DNA from: Sinonovacula constricta
Lineage: Eukaryota; Mollusca; Bivalvia; Cardiida; Solecurtidae
Assembly (NCBI GenBank): GCA_007844125.1
Contig: CM017556.1
Coordinates: 72,846,193-72,910,192, forward strand
DNA: 64,000 bases
Direction: 5' to 3'
Positions 47,830-61,333 of this stretch are shown here, piece after piece. The translations under genes were made by a program, and so were the position numbers. The notes under the pieces were generated by a model that was not told the DNA's origin, made no database searches, and saw nothing but the letters and a program-made list of their open reading frames with translations. Position 1 is the first letter of the stretch. Each line of letters begins with the position of its first letter.

Positions 47830-50421
47830 AGTCAAGTCTTACTAGTCGCTTTCTAGACTCACCTGGATCAGTGGTTACCCTACAGTGAACAAGGGGCCTG
47901 ATGCTGTACATCATGGTACTCAAGTGTGAGACTTTTTTTTCATCATTTGATTGGTCAGATTTCTTTATCCCTTATCTGATTGGTCATGTTCCATTCTTAC
48001 TTATCTTATTGGCCAACCTACATTTCTCCATTATCTGATAGGTCATTTTGATAAAAGATACAACAGGTATTGACTCAAACAGGTTGAAGTTTTGTATGTG
48101 AAATTAAACAGTTTTTAACCTATTGGAGTACACTGGAACCCCTAAAACCATGGTTCTTTATAATGCCGACTCCTTTAGAACGCTGTAATTCCTTGGCTCC
48201 AGAAATGTTTAAATGATAACTTTCTTCATCACCCCTTTCTGTTTGCTAAAACATGTACCATGATAGATAAATGTTATGCCTGAGCAAGCATGACAACTTA
48301 TACATCATTAACACATACATGTATTGCTGAACGTGGCAACATACAAACAATGGGAGAAGATTATATTTGAGCCAGCAATCACAGCTAATTCATGTATGAA
48401 CACATATTGACCAATCAGATGTTTTAAAGTCTCTAACTTGAGCTTAAAGTTTCATAACCTAAACCAAGAATCTTGGATCATGATTAATTGTTTACATTCA
48501 CAATGTTATTCAAATCTGACCAATCATATGCAAGAGAATAGTCTCAGACTTGACCCCAGATGTTTATCACATCAAAATGATGACTGCTTAACTGATGACA
48601 TTGGACTATAGCTGTCTGGAACTCTATGGCGTATGAATCAGATGGACCCAATTCTGGTGAAGGCTTTTTTCTACCCTGTTATAGTCAGCTTTGTTTGGAA
48701 AGAAAGAGAGTGGAGGAAAGTTTAGGTTATTACATTGTCATAATGGAATTATAACTGGATATTATGATGCTGGTAACAACGATTTATAATGACACTAACT
48801 GTACTTTTTTTTTCACCATGTGTCAGGATATAGTGCAATAATAATACTTCGATTGTTGATGTATTTATGATAATTTAATTGTCCTTTGGATACTCTTCCT
48901 GATATGTCAAGAGATGCTTTTTGTTATAATCTAAAAGAGGTTTTACAGTCAACAAATAGATCGTGAGTGTCAATGTCAATGATTTAAACCATTTGTGTAT
49001 TCAATTGACTTTTTAGTAGATCTTTCCTTCATTTAAAAGTTTTGTAAATAAATAGCTCATGTGTTTAAAAAAAACTTAGTAAAGACTAGCCAGTTTTCTT
49101 TACTGCTAAGATAGAGGAGGCAGAAGTAAGGTGCAGTGTTTCCCTAACCAGCCAAGACATACTAATAGATTATTTGGTTGACAGGATGTTGTTTTTTGCC
49201 TTTATTATTTTTCTATTACTATAAGTCTAATACTTGTATGCACCATTATTTTCTGAAAGAATAAACAAAAGAGCAACACTTAAAATCCTATAACAATAAT
49301 ATAAGTATTGAGAGGTTGGTTATTAAATTTATTATTTTTGAGTTGCATGTTTTTGTTCTATCTGTAATCCCTATGCCAAAGGAACTCTCTTAATGGCTGT
49401 TATGGCGCTGACATTGGTATGTGCAATATTGTGTAACAGTCGATGACTGACTTATCCTCTACATTTATGGCATTATATATTCACTATTGTAAAATGTTAA
49501 TAAAGTACATACTGGCAGGCTATGATACAAAGTATGGAAGAATGGACTGTTGATGACAAGAAAGAAAGGGAGAGAGTGAGACAGATGGAAAGACTAAAAA
49601 ATATAAGAAATAATGCATATCATTTCATGTGTAAATATGTGGCATTTTAATATTCTCACAATGTTTAGAATCATTTTTAATGCTGATTTCACAAATAATG
49701 AGTACACAGTTGATGCCTTAAAACTCCCAACATATCATTTTGATGCATATTAAAAAAAAAACGAATAATAAAAATGCGAGCTCCAGGAAATTTTGAAACT
49801 ATTGAAAGTACCTTTACAGTATATGTAATTCAATTGTCTTTTGTCATAGTTTAAAGGATGAATTTTAATAAGGACCTTATTTGCACATAGATATGAGTTT
49901 ACACTGTAATGATATAAAAAATCAAATAACTTATGATCAAAGTTTAATGTCTTAACAATGAAAATGTTCAAGGTTTAAATTTTAAAATAATTCAAATGTT
50001 CTGTACATGTTACATTTTTAGCTGGTAAATTTACTTTCCTAAAGCTACCAAGAATAATGCTGTTTTGATTGTGAATAGAACATAATGAAAGATGTCTGCA
50101 TTTCATGTTTTAAAACAAAAGCTTAAATTGTTTGTTACAAGGTCATGTTGTTATTGTTTTGAAGTTATATTTTAATATAAATTTGCTTTGTTCATTTTGT
50201 CATAAACATATTTCCATAAAATTGCAGTTAAGAAACTGAATATGTTTTTGCCTGTAAAAATATTTATAGTTTAAGAGATCATTGTATGTATTAAGAAGTG
50301 TGTTATATATTACACTATATATTTAAAATAAACCTTTGATTTTGTAAATACTTTGTATAACTTAATATTTTTAAAATAATTATCACACATAATTCAATAG
50401 TTATATACCATCCAATTGTAT
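47830..50421 (+). other. ARHGAP1 3' UTR and flank
   Basis: AT-rich, no gene. AATAAA signals occur at 49260-49265, 49499-49504 and 50327-50332; which is used cannot be told. This 2.6-kb interval is exactly what is missing from the downstream exon copies. Confidence 0.6.
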
Positions 50422-52697
50422 AATCTCAGTTATTTCATACTCGAAAAATTGTAAATCAGTATGCTTATATTTTTATAGGTGTGAGCTGCAGTATCGGTAT
50501 TTTATGTATAAGTATATGTGTGTGTTTACATTTATTTGGTTAAATCAGCATTTATCGTCCTGATTTTTGGCCCCATGCCAGGTGTGCGTATGATACATCA
50601 ACGTGCACTATTATCAAGTGTTTATGGTATATTGTTGTGGACATGACTCATAGTAGAGAATCTATAATCTGTTACGTGTAATCACTGTTTACTTTCACTA
50701 AACTAAAAACAGTTAATCATAAATTACCTTTATGTTAAGGTCCATTTCCCTAAAAATATCGTCAAAGAGATTCACTTCATACTTGGAGTACTTGTTCTGC
50801 CCTAAAAGTACATTTTGGAAGAGTTGTGTCCCTTTTTCGACTTATAATTTACATAGTAAAATGGAATATACTGTCAACAGAAAGCTCTTGTTTTTATCTT
50901 CTAACATAATGTAAGTCCTAATATGTGCTTGCACATCTGTGTCTATCTTGTTATTATAATGCATCCCTGTGTTCCTGTCATCACTAATAACAGACATTCC
51001 TCAGGTCATTATGGAGATATTGACTAAATTTGCTCATGTAAATTTAATTAATTATGTGTTAGTACAATGTGCATTGTCTCTGTATCACAATTTTTGTCAC
51101 CACTACACTGTTGTAGTATGTCTGTTGTTTTTGTTTGTTTGTTAAGTATTTAGTATCTCACATGACATTTTGTTTTATAAGCCTGTATTTACTTCACTTT
51201 TTATGCTATACATGTTAATTCATTGGTTTTTATTTGACTTGCACAAATCTATTCATGAATCACTTGTTATGTTTACAGTGAAAGAAACGATTATCACACA
51301 TTTCAAACTAATTTCTGATCGCATATGTGCTATTGCACTGTGTTTTCTTTATTTCGATTAACTGTTTAAAAGAAAACACATTTTTTGTTGACAACTAAAC
51401 GCATGACTTTGACTACGTGATACCTTTTTGTTTTGTTCTTGTGACATAATAATTGTCCTGTAATAAGACGGTGAATGTGTTTATAAAAATGGCGGAAATT
51501 TATCCTAAAAGTTATTCTATTATTTGTGTATCCATAGCTTGTAACTCCTCACTTGTTACTAATGTCTAATTTGCACATGACTTACATTTTAAATGTTTGA
51601 ACATTCAATAATACTGTAAAGTCTGAGTTTAGTCATCAGAAAAACAGTATTGTTTCCCAATTTAGATTTAATTAAGAAAAATATCAGGTAGTTATATTTT
51701 TCCATTCCATTGACAATTGTCAGGGCAGTTAAAGTTTGTACCATAAATATTCTTACCGTGTTAAGAATTTATTCTGGTTTCATCCCAAAATTTGGTCCTT
51801 TATTTGAAATTACTTGTTTCTCATAGTTGAATTGACTGAAGGGAACACATTATCTGGTGTGTGAACAATGCGGATTAATTGTTCAGAATACCAGTTATCG
51901 AACCTTATCTTTCAAAATTATATTGTCTGCAATCTTTTTATTAATTGCAATACAAAAGACAGCTAAATTAAGCTTAAGTTTATAAAGCAGGAAACCACTG
52001 AGACTTTGATGTTTTAAGAGTCATGTTATTCTGTGATCATCCAGACTCTATGGAAGAATGAAATGTTGATTAACATGGGAAGAATAACACATACCGGTAC
52101 CAGGTACTTTTAGCCTAATTTGCTTTGAAGAATAAAAGTTGCTGGTAAAAAAAAGAAAGGAATTGGTCGTGGAACATGTTTTGTTTGGGTTTGTATCATT
52201 TTGACCAATTTGTGCAATTGTTTTCTTTATTCCATTGAAATGTTATGCTTTGTTATCCAATATTACAGGAATAAAACTTCTCACGAAATACTTACGTTTT
52301 GTCTGTCATTTTCAGAATCTCTCTCATTAACAGCCAATAGGTCTCTTAATGTGTGAAACATGCATTGACCAGGCTGAGAGAGATAGTGTAGATCCAGATC
52401 AGTCAGCTCCTGCTCAGAGGGACGACTGGGCATTCGGTGGTGAAGGGGAAAAATGCCAACTTAACAAATTATGTCTACTGTATTTATGTCTACTGTATTC
52501 CTGTCTCCATATCACTTATTGTGGTGTTGGTTTTGACTCAATTCTGTGACGTAACAGTACGATCCTAAGAAGTGTTTTGCAAGCATTTTGAAATGCTCAT
52601 TCATGTCTGTAAATTTCGAAGTTTTCAGTGAATGAACGTCGGCGGTTAACTCTTTCAAGTTTTCAACTTTTGGTGCTTTTTTATTCCCCGAAGGGAA

Positions 52698-52886
52698 AGT
52701 GGGCCGATCCCGGAGGTACTGCAATACCGGGCCCACCCGTGGCGAGAGCGGAGCAAGCCCCGGACATCTCACCTATGTCCAAAAATCAGTTTAATATCGA
52801 AGTCCCCCAATGGGGGACGTATCAGATATTAAGCTGATAAGAACAGATACTACACTTTGATCTTAGCCAAAAGGCCGAGAAGCGAT
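52698..52886 (-). ncRNA. U2: U2 spliceosomal snRNA, copy 1 (apparently intact)
   Basis: U2 is the branch-site-binding RNA of the major spliceosome. On the minus strand it begins ATCGCTTCTCGGCCTTTTGG and continues into GTGTAGTATCTG (branch-point recognition), the stem-loop IIb CCCCCATTGGGGG, an Sm site ATTTTTGG, and the 3' stem-loop IV GGTATTGCAGTACC. It closely follows the invertebrate U2 pattern, including the AAAGTG form. About 189 nt; the 3' end is set by alignment to known U2 and may be off by a few bases. It lies in opposite orientation to ARHGAP1. No introns. Start of transcription by PSE-dependent RNA polymerase II is expected. Confidence 0.93.
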
Positions 52887-52945
52887 AACGATCACTTGAA
52901 TTGCGGTAATATTTAAACGCAAATCAATCTAACGCTGCGACAGGC
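52887..52945 (-). promoter_or_regulatory. Candidate U2 upstream control region
   Basis: The 59 bp upstream of the U2 5' end are conserved in position in all three copies (CCGCAATTCA about 15-25 nt upstream; TTTAAATA or TTAAATA further out). They sit where a proximal sequence element would lie. Invertebrate PSEs are too variable to confirm by eye. Confidence 0.35.
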
Positions 52946-54732
52946 TAAGTAAGAACACAGGCGAGTAATTTTACTTACAGAATGTTTGTACAATTAAATT
53001 TAAATATGCATACAAAGTATTTTAAACATTCACTTTACAATCCTTTAACAAGTAATTGCTATAAAATCATTGATAAACATTTAAATGAACAGACTAAATG
53101 TGTTGTATTTAAGAAAAAACAACAATATTTTCATTAGAGCTCCTTACCTGTTACTAAAAATAGGCGTTTATTTTGCATTACATAAACACATGTTTTAGTT
53201 ATATGTATATACCTACAAGAAACATGGTTGTTTCTTATAACATTACCCATTTTACATTTCACAATATTACCCGAATTATAGATGATAACTAGCTTCCTTT
53301 CTTGGATTTGATTTAATTATAGGACTTTGTTGGAGGTTGTCAAAGTCTTTGGTCCTTTCCCCCTAAACTGTAGGTTTTACGTGGACAACGGTCAAATAAT
53401 CCGGAAAATATTGTACATGAACTCTTATTATTCAGCAAGAAATGTGACGCTGTATAAGTGTGTATAGTGTTGTATTGCTTAATTAATATTATTAGATCGA
53501 CAGCAATAAACAAATTTGGAAACTGTGGTAACATGTGTGCACTCAGCCTCAACTGGTGGACATAGCTACAGCCTGTCTAAGGAAGGGTCAAAGTTTCACA
53601 ATCAATAAGACAATGTATTGAATGAATTCCACAGAACATGAATACTTGCTAATTTTATTCATTTCTGTTTAAAGAATGTAATCCAAATTGCAACCTCAAT
53701 ATCGATTGGGTGGTATAGAAATCTGAGTTGTTAGACCAAACATTGTGTTGTTGTTTTTATCCAGTACTGTTACTGAAAAGAATCAACAATCTACTGCAAA
53801 TGGCAGCCTCTGTATAAACTCAATATTCACAAAATAAGCATTCTAAACACAAAAATGGACAGTTGGGTAAAAACAAATATGTCCAGCATTAGTATAATCA
53901 TTAATATTTTTTTCACACAGTGTGAAATTATTGGATGAAATCTTGATTAAAAAGATGTATTAGGTCACAAAATTGACACATTATACATGTATAATTTCTA
54001 TAGAATTTATCTTATATTTCATAGAATGGAGTGTTAACTATCTACATAGATTTAATCACTGTTAAGTATGTGATTTAAGCTCAATATGCAAAATGCATTG
54101 TTAAAAAATATTGTTTTGTGTTTCTTTTTTTCTTATACAAGATGACTTTTTATTTGAAAACAACAACAACAACAAACATTTTATCATACTAATATGTTTT
54201 CATCATGGATTCATCATGATTATCATGGAAACATAATTTTCATATAAATATAGAATATATACATAAAATGATAAATATATATGTAAACATATTAAAATGC
54301 TATTTACTTAAGTCTAAAATTCAGGGTTCCAAGAAAAAAAAAAGAATCCTTAAACATGTCATTACATTTTCAATCATTATTACACTTAATTAATTTATAA
54401 AGCCTAATTGGAGGCAGTTTACCCACTGGTAGGCTAACACTTTGGAAAGGTGGCAGATTTTATGTGTATTTCAAATTTAAATCTCATTTGAAAGATTATA
54501 ATTATATTACTCGAAAATAGTGAAGGGGAAACCCAAAAGTAAATACCTAACAGTGTAATCAATTTTTGAACCATGTAACACAAAATTGAAAGATCACAAA
54601 GTTTGTGCCTTGTAAATTGATTGTGACGGATAAAATATCATTATAAAATAGTTTAGTCTGTATATTGATATAAAAGTGTACCATATATTCCGTATTAACC
54701 ATATGTCATTTATCGTGTACTTACTGAGTCCA

Positions 54733-54957
54733 GCTAATTAACCTTACCTGGAATCAGCGGCCATTTTTCATTGTTCATTCTGGAGTTGTTTCTGATTGAT
54801 ATGTTGCCCGATGGCTGTCCACAGTCAGAAGAATCTGATGACCACACAGAACCTTGCCATCTGTTTTGGTCCAGATTTGATCTGGCCCAAGGGTCAAGCC
54901 ACATTAAACACCATTGGTCACGTTAAAACCTTCGCACTGCTGCTACTAGACAACTAT
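54733..54957 (+). pseudogene. Truncated ARHGAP1 last-exon copy 1
   Basis: Corresponds to the end of intron 12 and the first 147 nt of exon 13 (54811-54957). The splice acceptor CCCAGGTGG has become CCCGATGG, so the AG is lost. The copy stops at GACAACTAT, missing the last 21 nt of coding sequence and all of the 3' UTR. Without promoter or exons 1-12 it cannot make RhoGAP. The ATG at 54811 and frame are incidental. Confidence 0.93.
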
Positions 54958-57175
54958 AATCTCAGTTATTATATGCTCAAAGTTATTACATACTCGAAAA
55001 ATTGTAAATAGGTATGCTTATATTTTATAGGTGTATACTGCAGTATTCTTACTTTATATATAAGTATGTGCGTGTGTTAACATTTATTTGGTTAAATCAG
55101 CATTCATCATCCTCTTTTTGGGCCCCATTTTAAGGGTGCGTATGATACATCATCGTGCACTTTTATCAAGTGTTTATGGTATAATGTTGAGGACACGACT
55201 CATAGTTGAAAATCTAGAATCTGTTACGTGTACTCACTGTTTACTTTGACTAAACTAAAAACAGTTAATCATAAATAACCTTTATGTTAAGGTCCATTTC
55301 CCAAAATATCGTCAAAGAGATTCACTTCATACTTGGAGTACTTGTTTTGCCCTAAAAGTACATTTTGGAAGAGTTGTGTCCCTTTTTCGACTTATAATTT
55401 ACATAGTAAAATGGAATACACTGTCATCAGAAAGCTCTTGTTTTTATCTTCTAACATAATTTGATAAAACAACCAACTAAGTCCTAATATGTGCCTGAAC
55501 ATCTGTGTCTATCTTGTTATTATAATGCATCCCTGTGTTCCTGTCATCACTAATAACAGACATTCCTCAGGTCATTATGGAGATATTGACTAAATTTGCT
55601 CATGTAAATTTAATTAATTATGTGTTAGTACAATGTGCATTGTCTCTGTATCACAATTTTTGGTACCACTACACTGTTGTAGTATGTCTGTTGTTTTTGT
55701 TTGTTTGTTAAGTATTAGTATCTCACATGATATTTTGTTTTTATAAGCCTGTATTTACTTCAGTTTTTTATGCTATACATGTTCATCCATTGGTTTTTAT
55801 TTGACTTGCACAAATCTATTCATGAATCACTTGTTATGTTTACAGTGAAAGAAACGATTATCAAACACGTCAAACTTATTTCTGATCGCATATGTGCTAT
55901 TGCACTGTGTTTTCTTTATTTCGATTAACTGTTTAAAAGAAAACACATTTTTGTTGACAATTAAAAGCATGACTTTGACTACGTGATACCTTTTTGTTTT
56001 TATTCTTGTGACATAATAGTTGTCCTGTAATAAGACGGTGAATGTGTTTATAAAAATGGCGGAAATTTATCATAAAAGTTTTTCTATTATTTGTGTATCC
56101 ATAAGCTTGTAACATCTCACTTGTTACTAATGTCTAATTTGCACATGACTTACATTTTAAATTTTTGAACATTCAATAATACTGTAAAGTCTGAGTTTTG
56201 TCATCAGAAAAACAGTATTGTTGACCAATTAAAATTAAATTAAGAAAACTATCAGGTATTTTTTTCTGGTTTCATCCCAAAATTTGGTCCTTTATTTGAA
56301 ATTACTTGTTTCTCATAGTTGAATTGACTGAAAGCAACAGAGTATCTGTTGTGTGAACAATGCGGATTAATGGTTCAGAATACCAGTTATCGAACCTTAT
56401 ATTTCAATTATATTGTCTGCAATCTTTTTATTAATTGCAATACAAAAGACAGCTAAATTAAGCTTAAGTTTATAAACAGGAAACCACTGAGACTTTGATG
56501 TTTTAAGAGTTATGTTATTTTGTGATCATCCAGACTCTATGGAAGAATGAAATGTTGATTAACATGGGAAGAATAACACATACCGGTACCAGGTACTTTT
56601 AGCCTAATTTGTTTTGCAGAATAAAAGTTGCTGGTAAAACAAAGAAAGGAAGTGGTAGTGGAACATGTTTTGTTTGGGTTTGTATTATTTCGACCAATTT
56701 GTGCAATTGTTTTCTTTATTCCATTGAAATTGTTATGCTTTGTTATCCAATACTACAGGAATAAAACTTCTCACTAAATACTTACGTTTTGTCTGTCATT
56801 TTCAGAATCTCTCTCATTAACAGCCATTACTTCTCTTAACATGTGAAACATGCATTGACTAGGCTGAGAGATTGTGTAGATCCAGATCAGCCAGCTCCTG
56901 CTCAGAGGGACGACTGAGCATTCGGTGGGGAAGGGGAAAACTGCCAACTTAACAAATTATGTCTACTGTGTATTCCTGTCTCCATCTCACTTATAGTGGC
57001 ATTGGTTTTGACTCAATTCTGTGACATAAGAGGACGACCTTAAGAAGTGTTTTTTGCAAGCATTTTGAAATGCTCATTGATGTCTGTACATTTTGAAGTC
57101 TTCAGTGAATGAACGTCGGCGGTGGACTCTTTCAAGTTATTTAAACTTTTTGTGGTGTTTATTCCCTAAGGGGAA

Positions 57176-57354
57176 AGTAGGCCGGTTCCGGGGGTATGCA
57201 ATATTGGGCCAACCCGTGGCGAGAGCGGAGCAAGCCCTTGACATCTCCCCTTATGTCCAAAAAATCAGTTTAATATCGAACTACCCCAATGGGGGACGTA
57301 CCAGATAAAGCTGATAAGAACACTTTGATCTTAGCCAAAAGGCCGAGAAGCGAT
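57176..57354 (-). pseudogene. U2: U2 snRNA pseudogene, copy 2
   Basis: The 5' end ATCGCTTCTCGGCCTTTTGG is intact, but AGTATCTGT is deleted between two TGT triplets, so TGTAGTATC (branch-point recognition) is gone. Other indels shorten the region after it and the 3' stem-loop IV. The Sm site is mutated in length (an extra T). About 179 nt, versus 189 in copy 1. Confidence 0.88.
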
Positions 57355-59172
57355 AACGTTATTATGAATTGCGGCAGTATTTAACCACAAATCAAACTGG
57401 CGCTGCGGAATAATATAAAGGACACAGGCGAGTAATGTTCCTAATAGAATGTTTGTATATTTAAATTTAAACATGGATACAAAGTATTTTAAACATTCAC
57501 TAAGCAATCCTTAAACACGTACTTGCCTTAATATCATTGAATAAACATTTAAATGAACAGTCTATATGTCTTTTATTTAAGAAAAAACAACAGTAGCTCT
57601 TTAACTGTTACTTAAAAAGACGTTCTTTATGCATTTCGTCAACAAATGTATTCGTTATTTATATACCTTCAAGAAACGTAACTGTTGCTAATTACATAAC
57701 CCATTTTACATGTAACAACTTTACCCAAATTACAGATAACTAGAATACTTTCATGGATTTGATTGAATTATTGGACTATGTTGGAGGTTGTCAACGTCTT
57801 ACATCCTTTACCACTTAACTGTAGGTTTGACGTGGACACCGATCAAATAATCCGGGAAATATTGTACATGGACTCTTATTATTCAGCAAGAAATGTGACG
57901 CTGTATAAGTGTGTATAGTGTTGTATTGCTTAATTAATATTATTAGATCGACAACAATAAACAAACTTTGCAAACTGTGGTAACACGTGTGCACCCAGCC
58001 TCAACTGGTGGACATAGCTACAGCCTGTCTAAGGAAGGGTCAAAGTTTCACAATCAATAAGACAATGTATTGAATGAATTCCATAGAACATGAATACTTG
58101 CTAATTTTATTCATTTCTGTTTAAAGAATGTAGTCCAAATTGCAACCTCAATATCGAGTGGGTGGTATAGAAATCTGAGTTGTTAGACCAAACATTGTGG
58201 GTTTTTTATCCAGTACTGTTACTGAAAAGAATCAACAATATACTGCAAATGGCAGCCTCTGTATGAACTCAATATTCACAAAATAAGCATTCTAAACACA
58301 AAAATGGACAGTTGGGTAAAAACAAATATCTCGAGCATTAGTATAATCATTAATAATTCTGTCACACAGTGTGAAATTATTGGATGAAATCTTGATTAAA
58401 AAGATGTATTTAGTCACAAAATTGACACTTTATGAATGTATAATTTCTATAGAATGTATCTTATATTTTATAGAAGGGAGTGTTAACTATCTACATAGAT
58501 TTAATCACTGTTAAGTATGTGATTAAGCTCAATATGCAAAATGCATTGTTAGAACATATTGTTTTGTGTTTCTTTTTTACAAGATGACTTTTTATTTGAA
58601 AACATCAACAACAAACATTTTATTATACTGATATGTTTTCATCATCAGTTCATCATGGTTATCATGGATACATAAATTTCATATAAATATAGAAAATATA
58701 CATAAAATGAAAAAAATATATGCAAACATATTAAAATGCTATTTACTTAAGTCTAAAATTCAGAGTGCCAAGAAAACAATGAATATTTAAACATTTCATT
58801 ACATTTTCAATCATTATTACACTTAATTAATGTATGAAGCCTAATTGAAGGCAGGTTACCCACTGGTAGGCTAACATTTTGGAAAGGTGGCAGCTTTTAT
58901 GTATATCTTAAATTTAAATCTCATTTGAAAGACGATGATTATAATACTCGAAAATAGTTAATGGGAAACCCAAAAGTAAATACCTAACAGTGTAATCAAA
59001 TTTTAAACCATGTAACACAAAATTGGAAGACCACATAAAGTTTATGCCTAATAAATTGATTGTGACGGATAAAATATTCATTATAAAATAGTTTTGTCTT
59101 TATATTGATATAAAAGTGTACCATATATTCCATATTAACCATATGTCATTTATCGTGTACTTACTGAGTCCA

Positions 59173-59397
59173 GCTAATTAACCTTACCTGGAATCAGCGG
59201 CCATTTTTCATTGTTCATTCTGGAAGTGTTTCTGATTGATATGTTGCCCGATGGCTGTCCCCAGTGAGAAGAATCTGATAACCACACAGAACCTTGCCAT
59301 CTGTTTTGGTCCAAATTTGATCTGGCCCAAGGGTCAAGCCACATTAAACACCATTGGTCACGTTAAAACCTTCGCACTGCTGCTACTAGACAACTAT
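59173..59397 (+). pseudogene. Truncated ARHGAP1 last-exon copy 2
   Basis: Same end points and same lost acceptor as copy 1; the exon part is 59251-59397 (147 nt), highly similar to the functional exon. The identical breakpoint shows that all copies descend from one rearranged ancestor. Confidence 0.92.
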
Positions 59398-61153
59398 AAT
59401 CTCAGTTATTATATGCTCAAAGTTATTACATACTCGAAAAATTGTAAATCGGTATGCTTATATTTTTATAGGTGTATACTGCAGTATTCTTACTTTATAT
59501 ATATAAGTATGTGTGTGTTAACATTTATTTGGTTAAATCAGCATTCATCATCCTGATTTTGGGCTCCATTTTAAGGGTGCATATGATACATCATCGTGCA
59601 CTTTTATCAAGTGTTTATGGTATAATGTTGAGTACATGACTCATAGTTGAAAATCTAGAATCTGTTACGTGTAATCACTGTTTACTTTGACTAAACTAAA
59701 AACAGTTAATCATAAATAACCTTTATGTTAAGGTCCATTTCCCAAAAATATCCTCGAAGAGATTCACTTCATACTTGGAGTACTTGTTCTGCCCTAAAGG
59801 TACATTTTGGAAGAGTTGTGACCCTTTTTCGACTTATAATTTACATAGTAAAATGGAATATACTGTCAACAGAAAGCTCTTGTTTTTATCTTCTAACATA
59901 ATGTAAGTCCTAATATGTGCCTGAACATCTGTGTCTATCTTGTTATTATAATGCATCCCTGTGTTCCTGTCATCACTAATAACAGACATTCCTCAGGTCA
60001 TTATGGAGATATTGACTAAATTTGCTCATGTAAATTTAATTATGTGTTAGTACAATGTGCATTGTCTCTGTATCACAATTTTTGGTACCACTACACTGTT
60101 GTAGTATGTCTGTTGTTTTTGTTTGTTTGTTAAGTATTTAGTATCTCACATGATATTTTGTTTTTATAAGGCTCTATTTACTTCACTTTTTATGCTATAC
60201 ATGTTCATTCATTGGTTTTTATTTGACTTGCACAAATCTATTCATGAATCACTTGCTTTGTTTACAGTGAAAGAAACGATTATCAAACACGTCAAACTAA
60301 TTTCTGATCGCATATGTGCTATTGCACTGTGTTTTCTTTATTTCGATTAACTGTTTAAAAGAAAGCACATTTTTGTCGACAATTAAAAGCATGACTTTGA
60401 CTACGTGATACCTGTTTGTTTTGTTCTTGTGACATAATAGTTGTCCTGTAATAAGACGATGAATGTGTCTATAAAAATGGCGGAAATTTATCATAAAAGT
60501 TATTCTATTATTTGTGTATCCATAGCTTGTAACACCTCACTTGTTACTAATGTCTAATTTGCACATGACAGAGTTTGTAAATTTAATTAAAATGCATGGT
60601 CTGAGTTTTGTAATGAGAAAAAAAAACAGTATTGTTGACCAATTAAGATTAAATTAAGAAAAATGTCAGGTAGTTATATTTTCCCATTCCATTGACAATA
60701 ATCAGGACAGTTAATGTTTGTACCATAAATATTCTTGACTGTGTTAGAAATAGTGTAGATCCAGATCAGCCAGCTCCCTGATCAGACGGGCGACTGAGCA
60801 TTCGTTGGGGATGGGGAAAGCTCTCAACTTAACAAATTATGTCTACTGTATTCCTGTCTCCATCTCAATTATAGTTATTATTGTGTCTTTCGGATATATT
60901 GATAAAGGAAAACCCCAGACAGGATTGCAACGATACACTGCAAGTCTGCTGGCTGACCACACCACAGGTTAGGCATTGCGTTGGTTTTGACTCGATCCTG
61001 TGCCGTAAGAATACGAGTCATGAGTTCTGAGGGTATACCAACCATAAGAAATGTTTCGCAAGCATTTTGAAATGCTCATTCATGTCTGTACGTCCATGCT
61101 TGACACTTTCAAGTTATTTAAGCTTTTGGTGCTGTTTTATTCCCTAAGGGGAA

Positions 61154-61333
61154 AGTAGGCCGGTTCCGGGGGTATTGCAATATTGGGCCAACCCGTGGCG
61201 AGAGCGGAGCAAGCCCTTGACATCTCCCTTATGTCCAAAAATCAGTTTAATATCGAAATACCCCAATGGGGGACGTACCAGATAATAAGCTGATAAGAAC
61301 ACTTTGATCTTAGCCAAAAGGCCGAGAAGCGAT
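61154..61333 (-). pseudogene. U2: U2 snRNA pseudogene, copy 3
   Basis: Shares the 9-nt deletion of copy 2 at the branch-point recognition sequence, and most other changes. About 180 nt. The 3' stem-loop IV region reads ATTGCAATACC, slightly closer to intact than copy 2. Sm site ATTTTTGG is present. Confidence 0.88.

Larger units (their letters stand above)
50422..54957. repeat. Tandem U2/exon unit 1 (4.5 kb)
   Basis: Runs from AATCTCAGTTAT to the end of a truncated ARHGAP1 last exon. It contains the intact U2 copy (minus strand). It is similar throughout to units 2 to 4, with small indels; the copy-specific 17-bp difference near 50430 is visible. Confidence 0.92.
54958..59397. repeat. Tandem U2/exon unit 2 (4.4 kb)
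   Basis: Colinear with unit 1. Contains the U2 copy 2 pseudogene and exon-copy 2. Confidence 0.92.

Noticed and set aside
54796..55011. Small RhoGAP-like protein gene (and the same at 59236 and 63258)
   Set aside because: Partial last-exon copies with lost acceptor and no promoter or upstream exons. The ATG arises from the acceptor change or from an internal Met.
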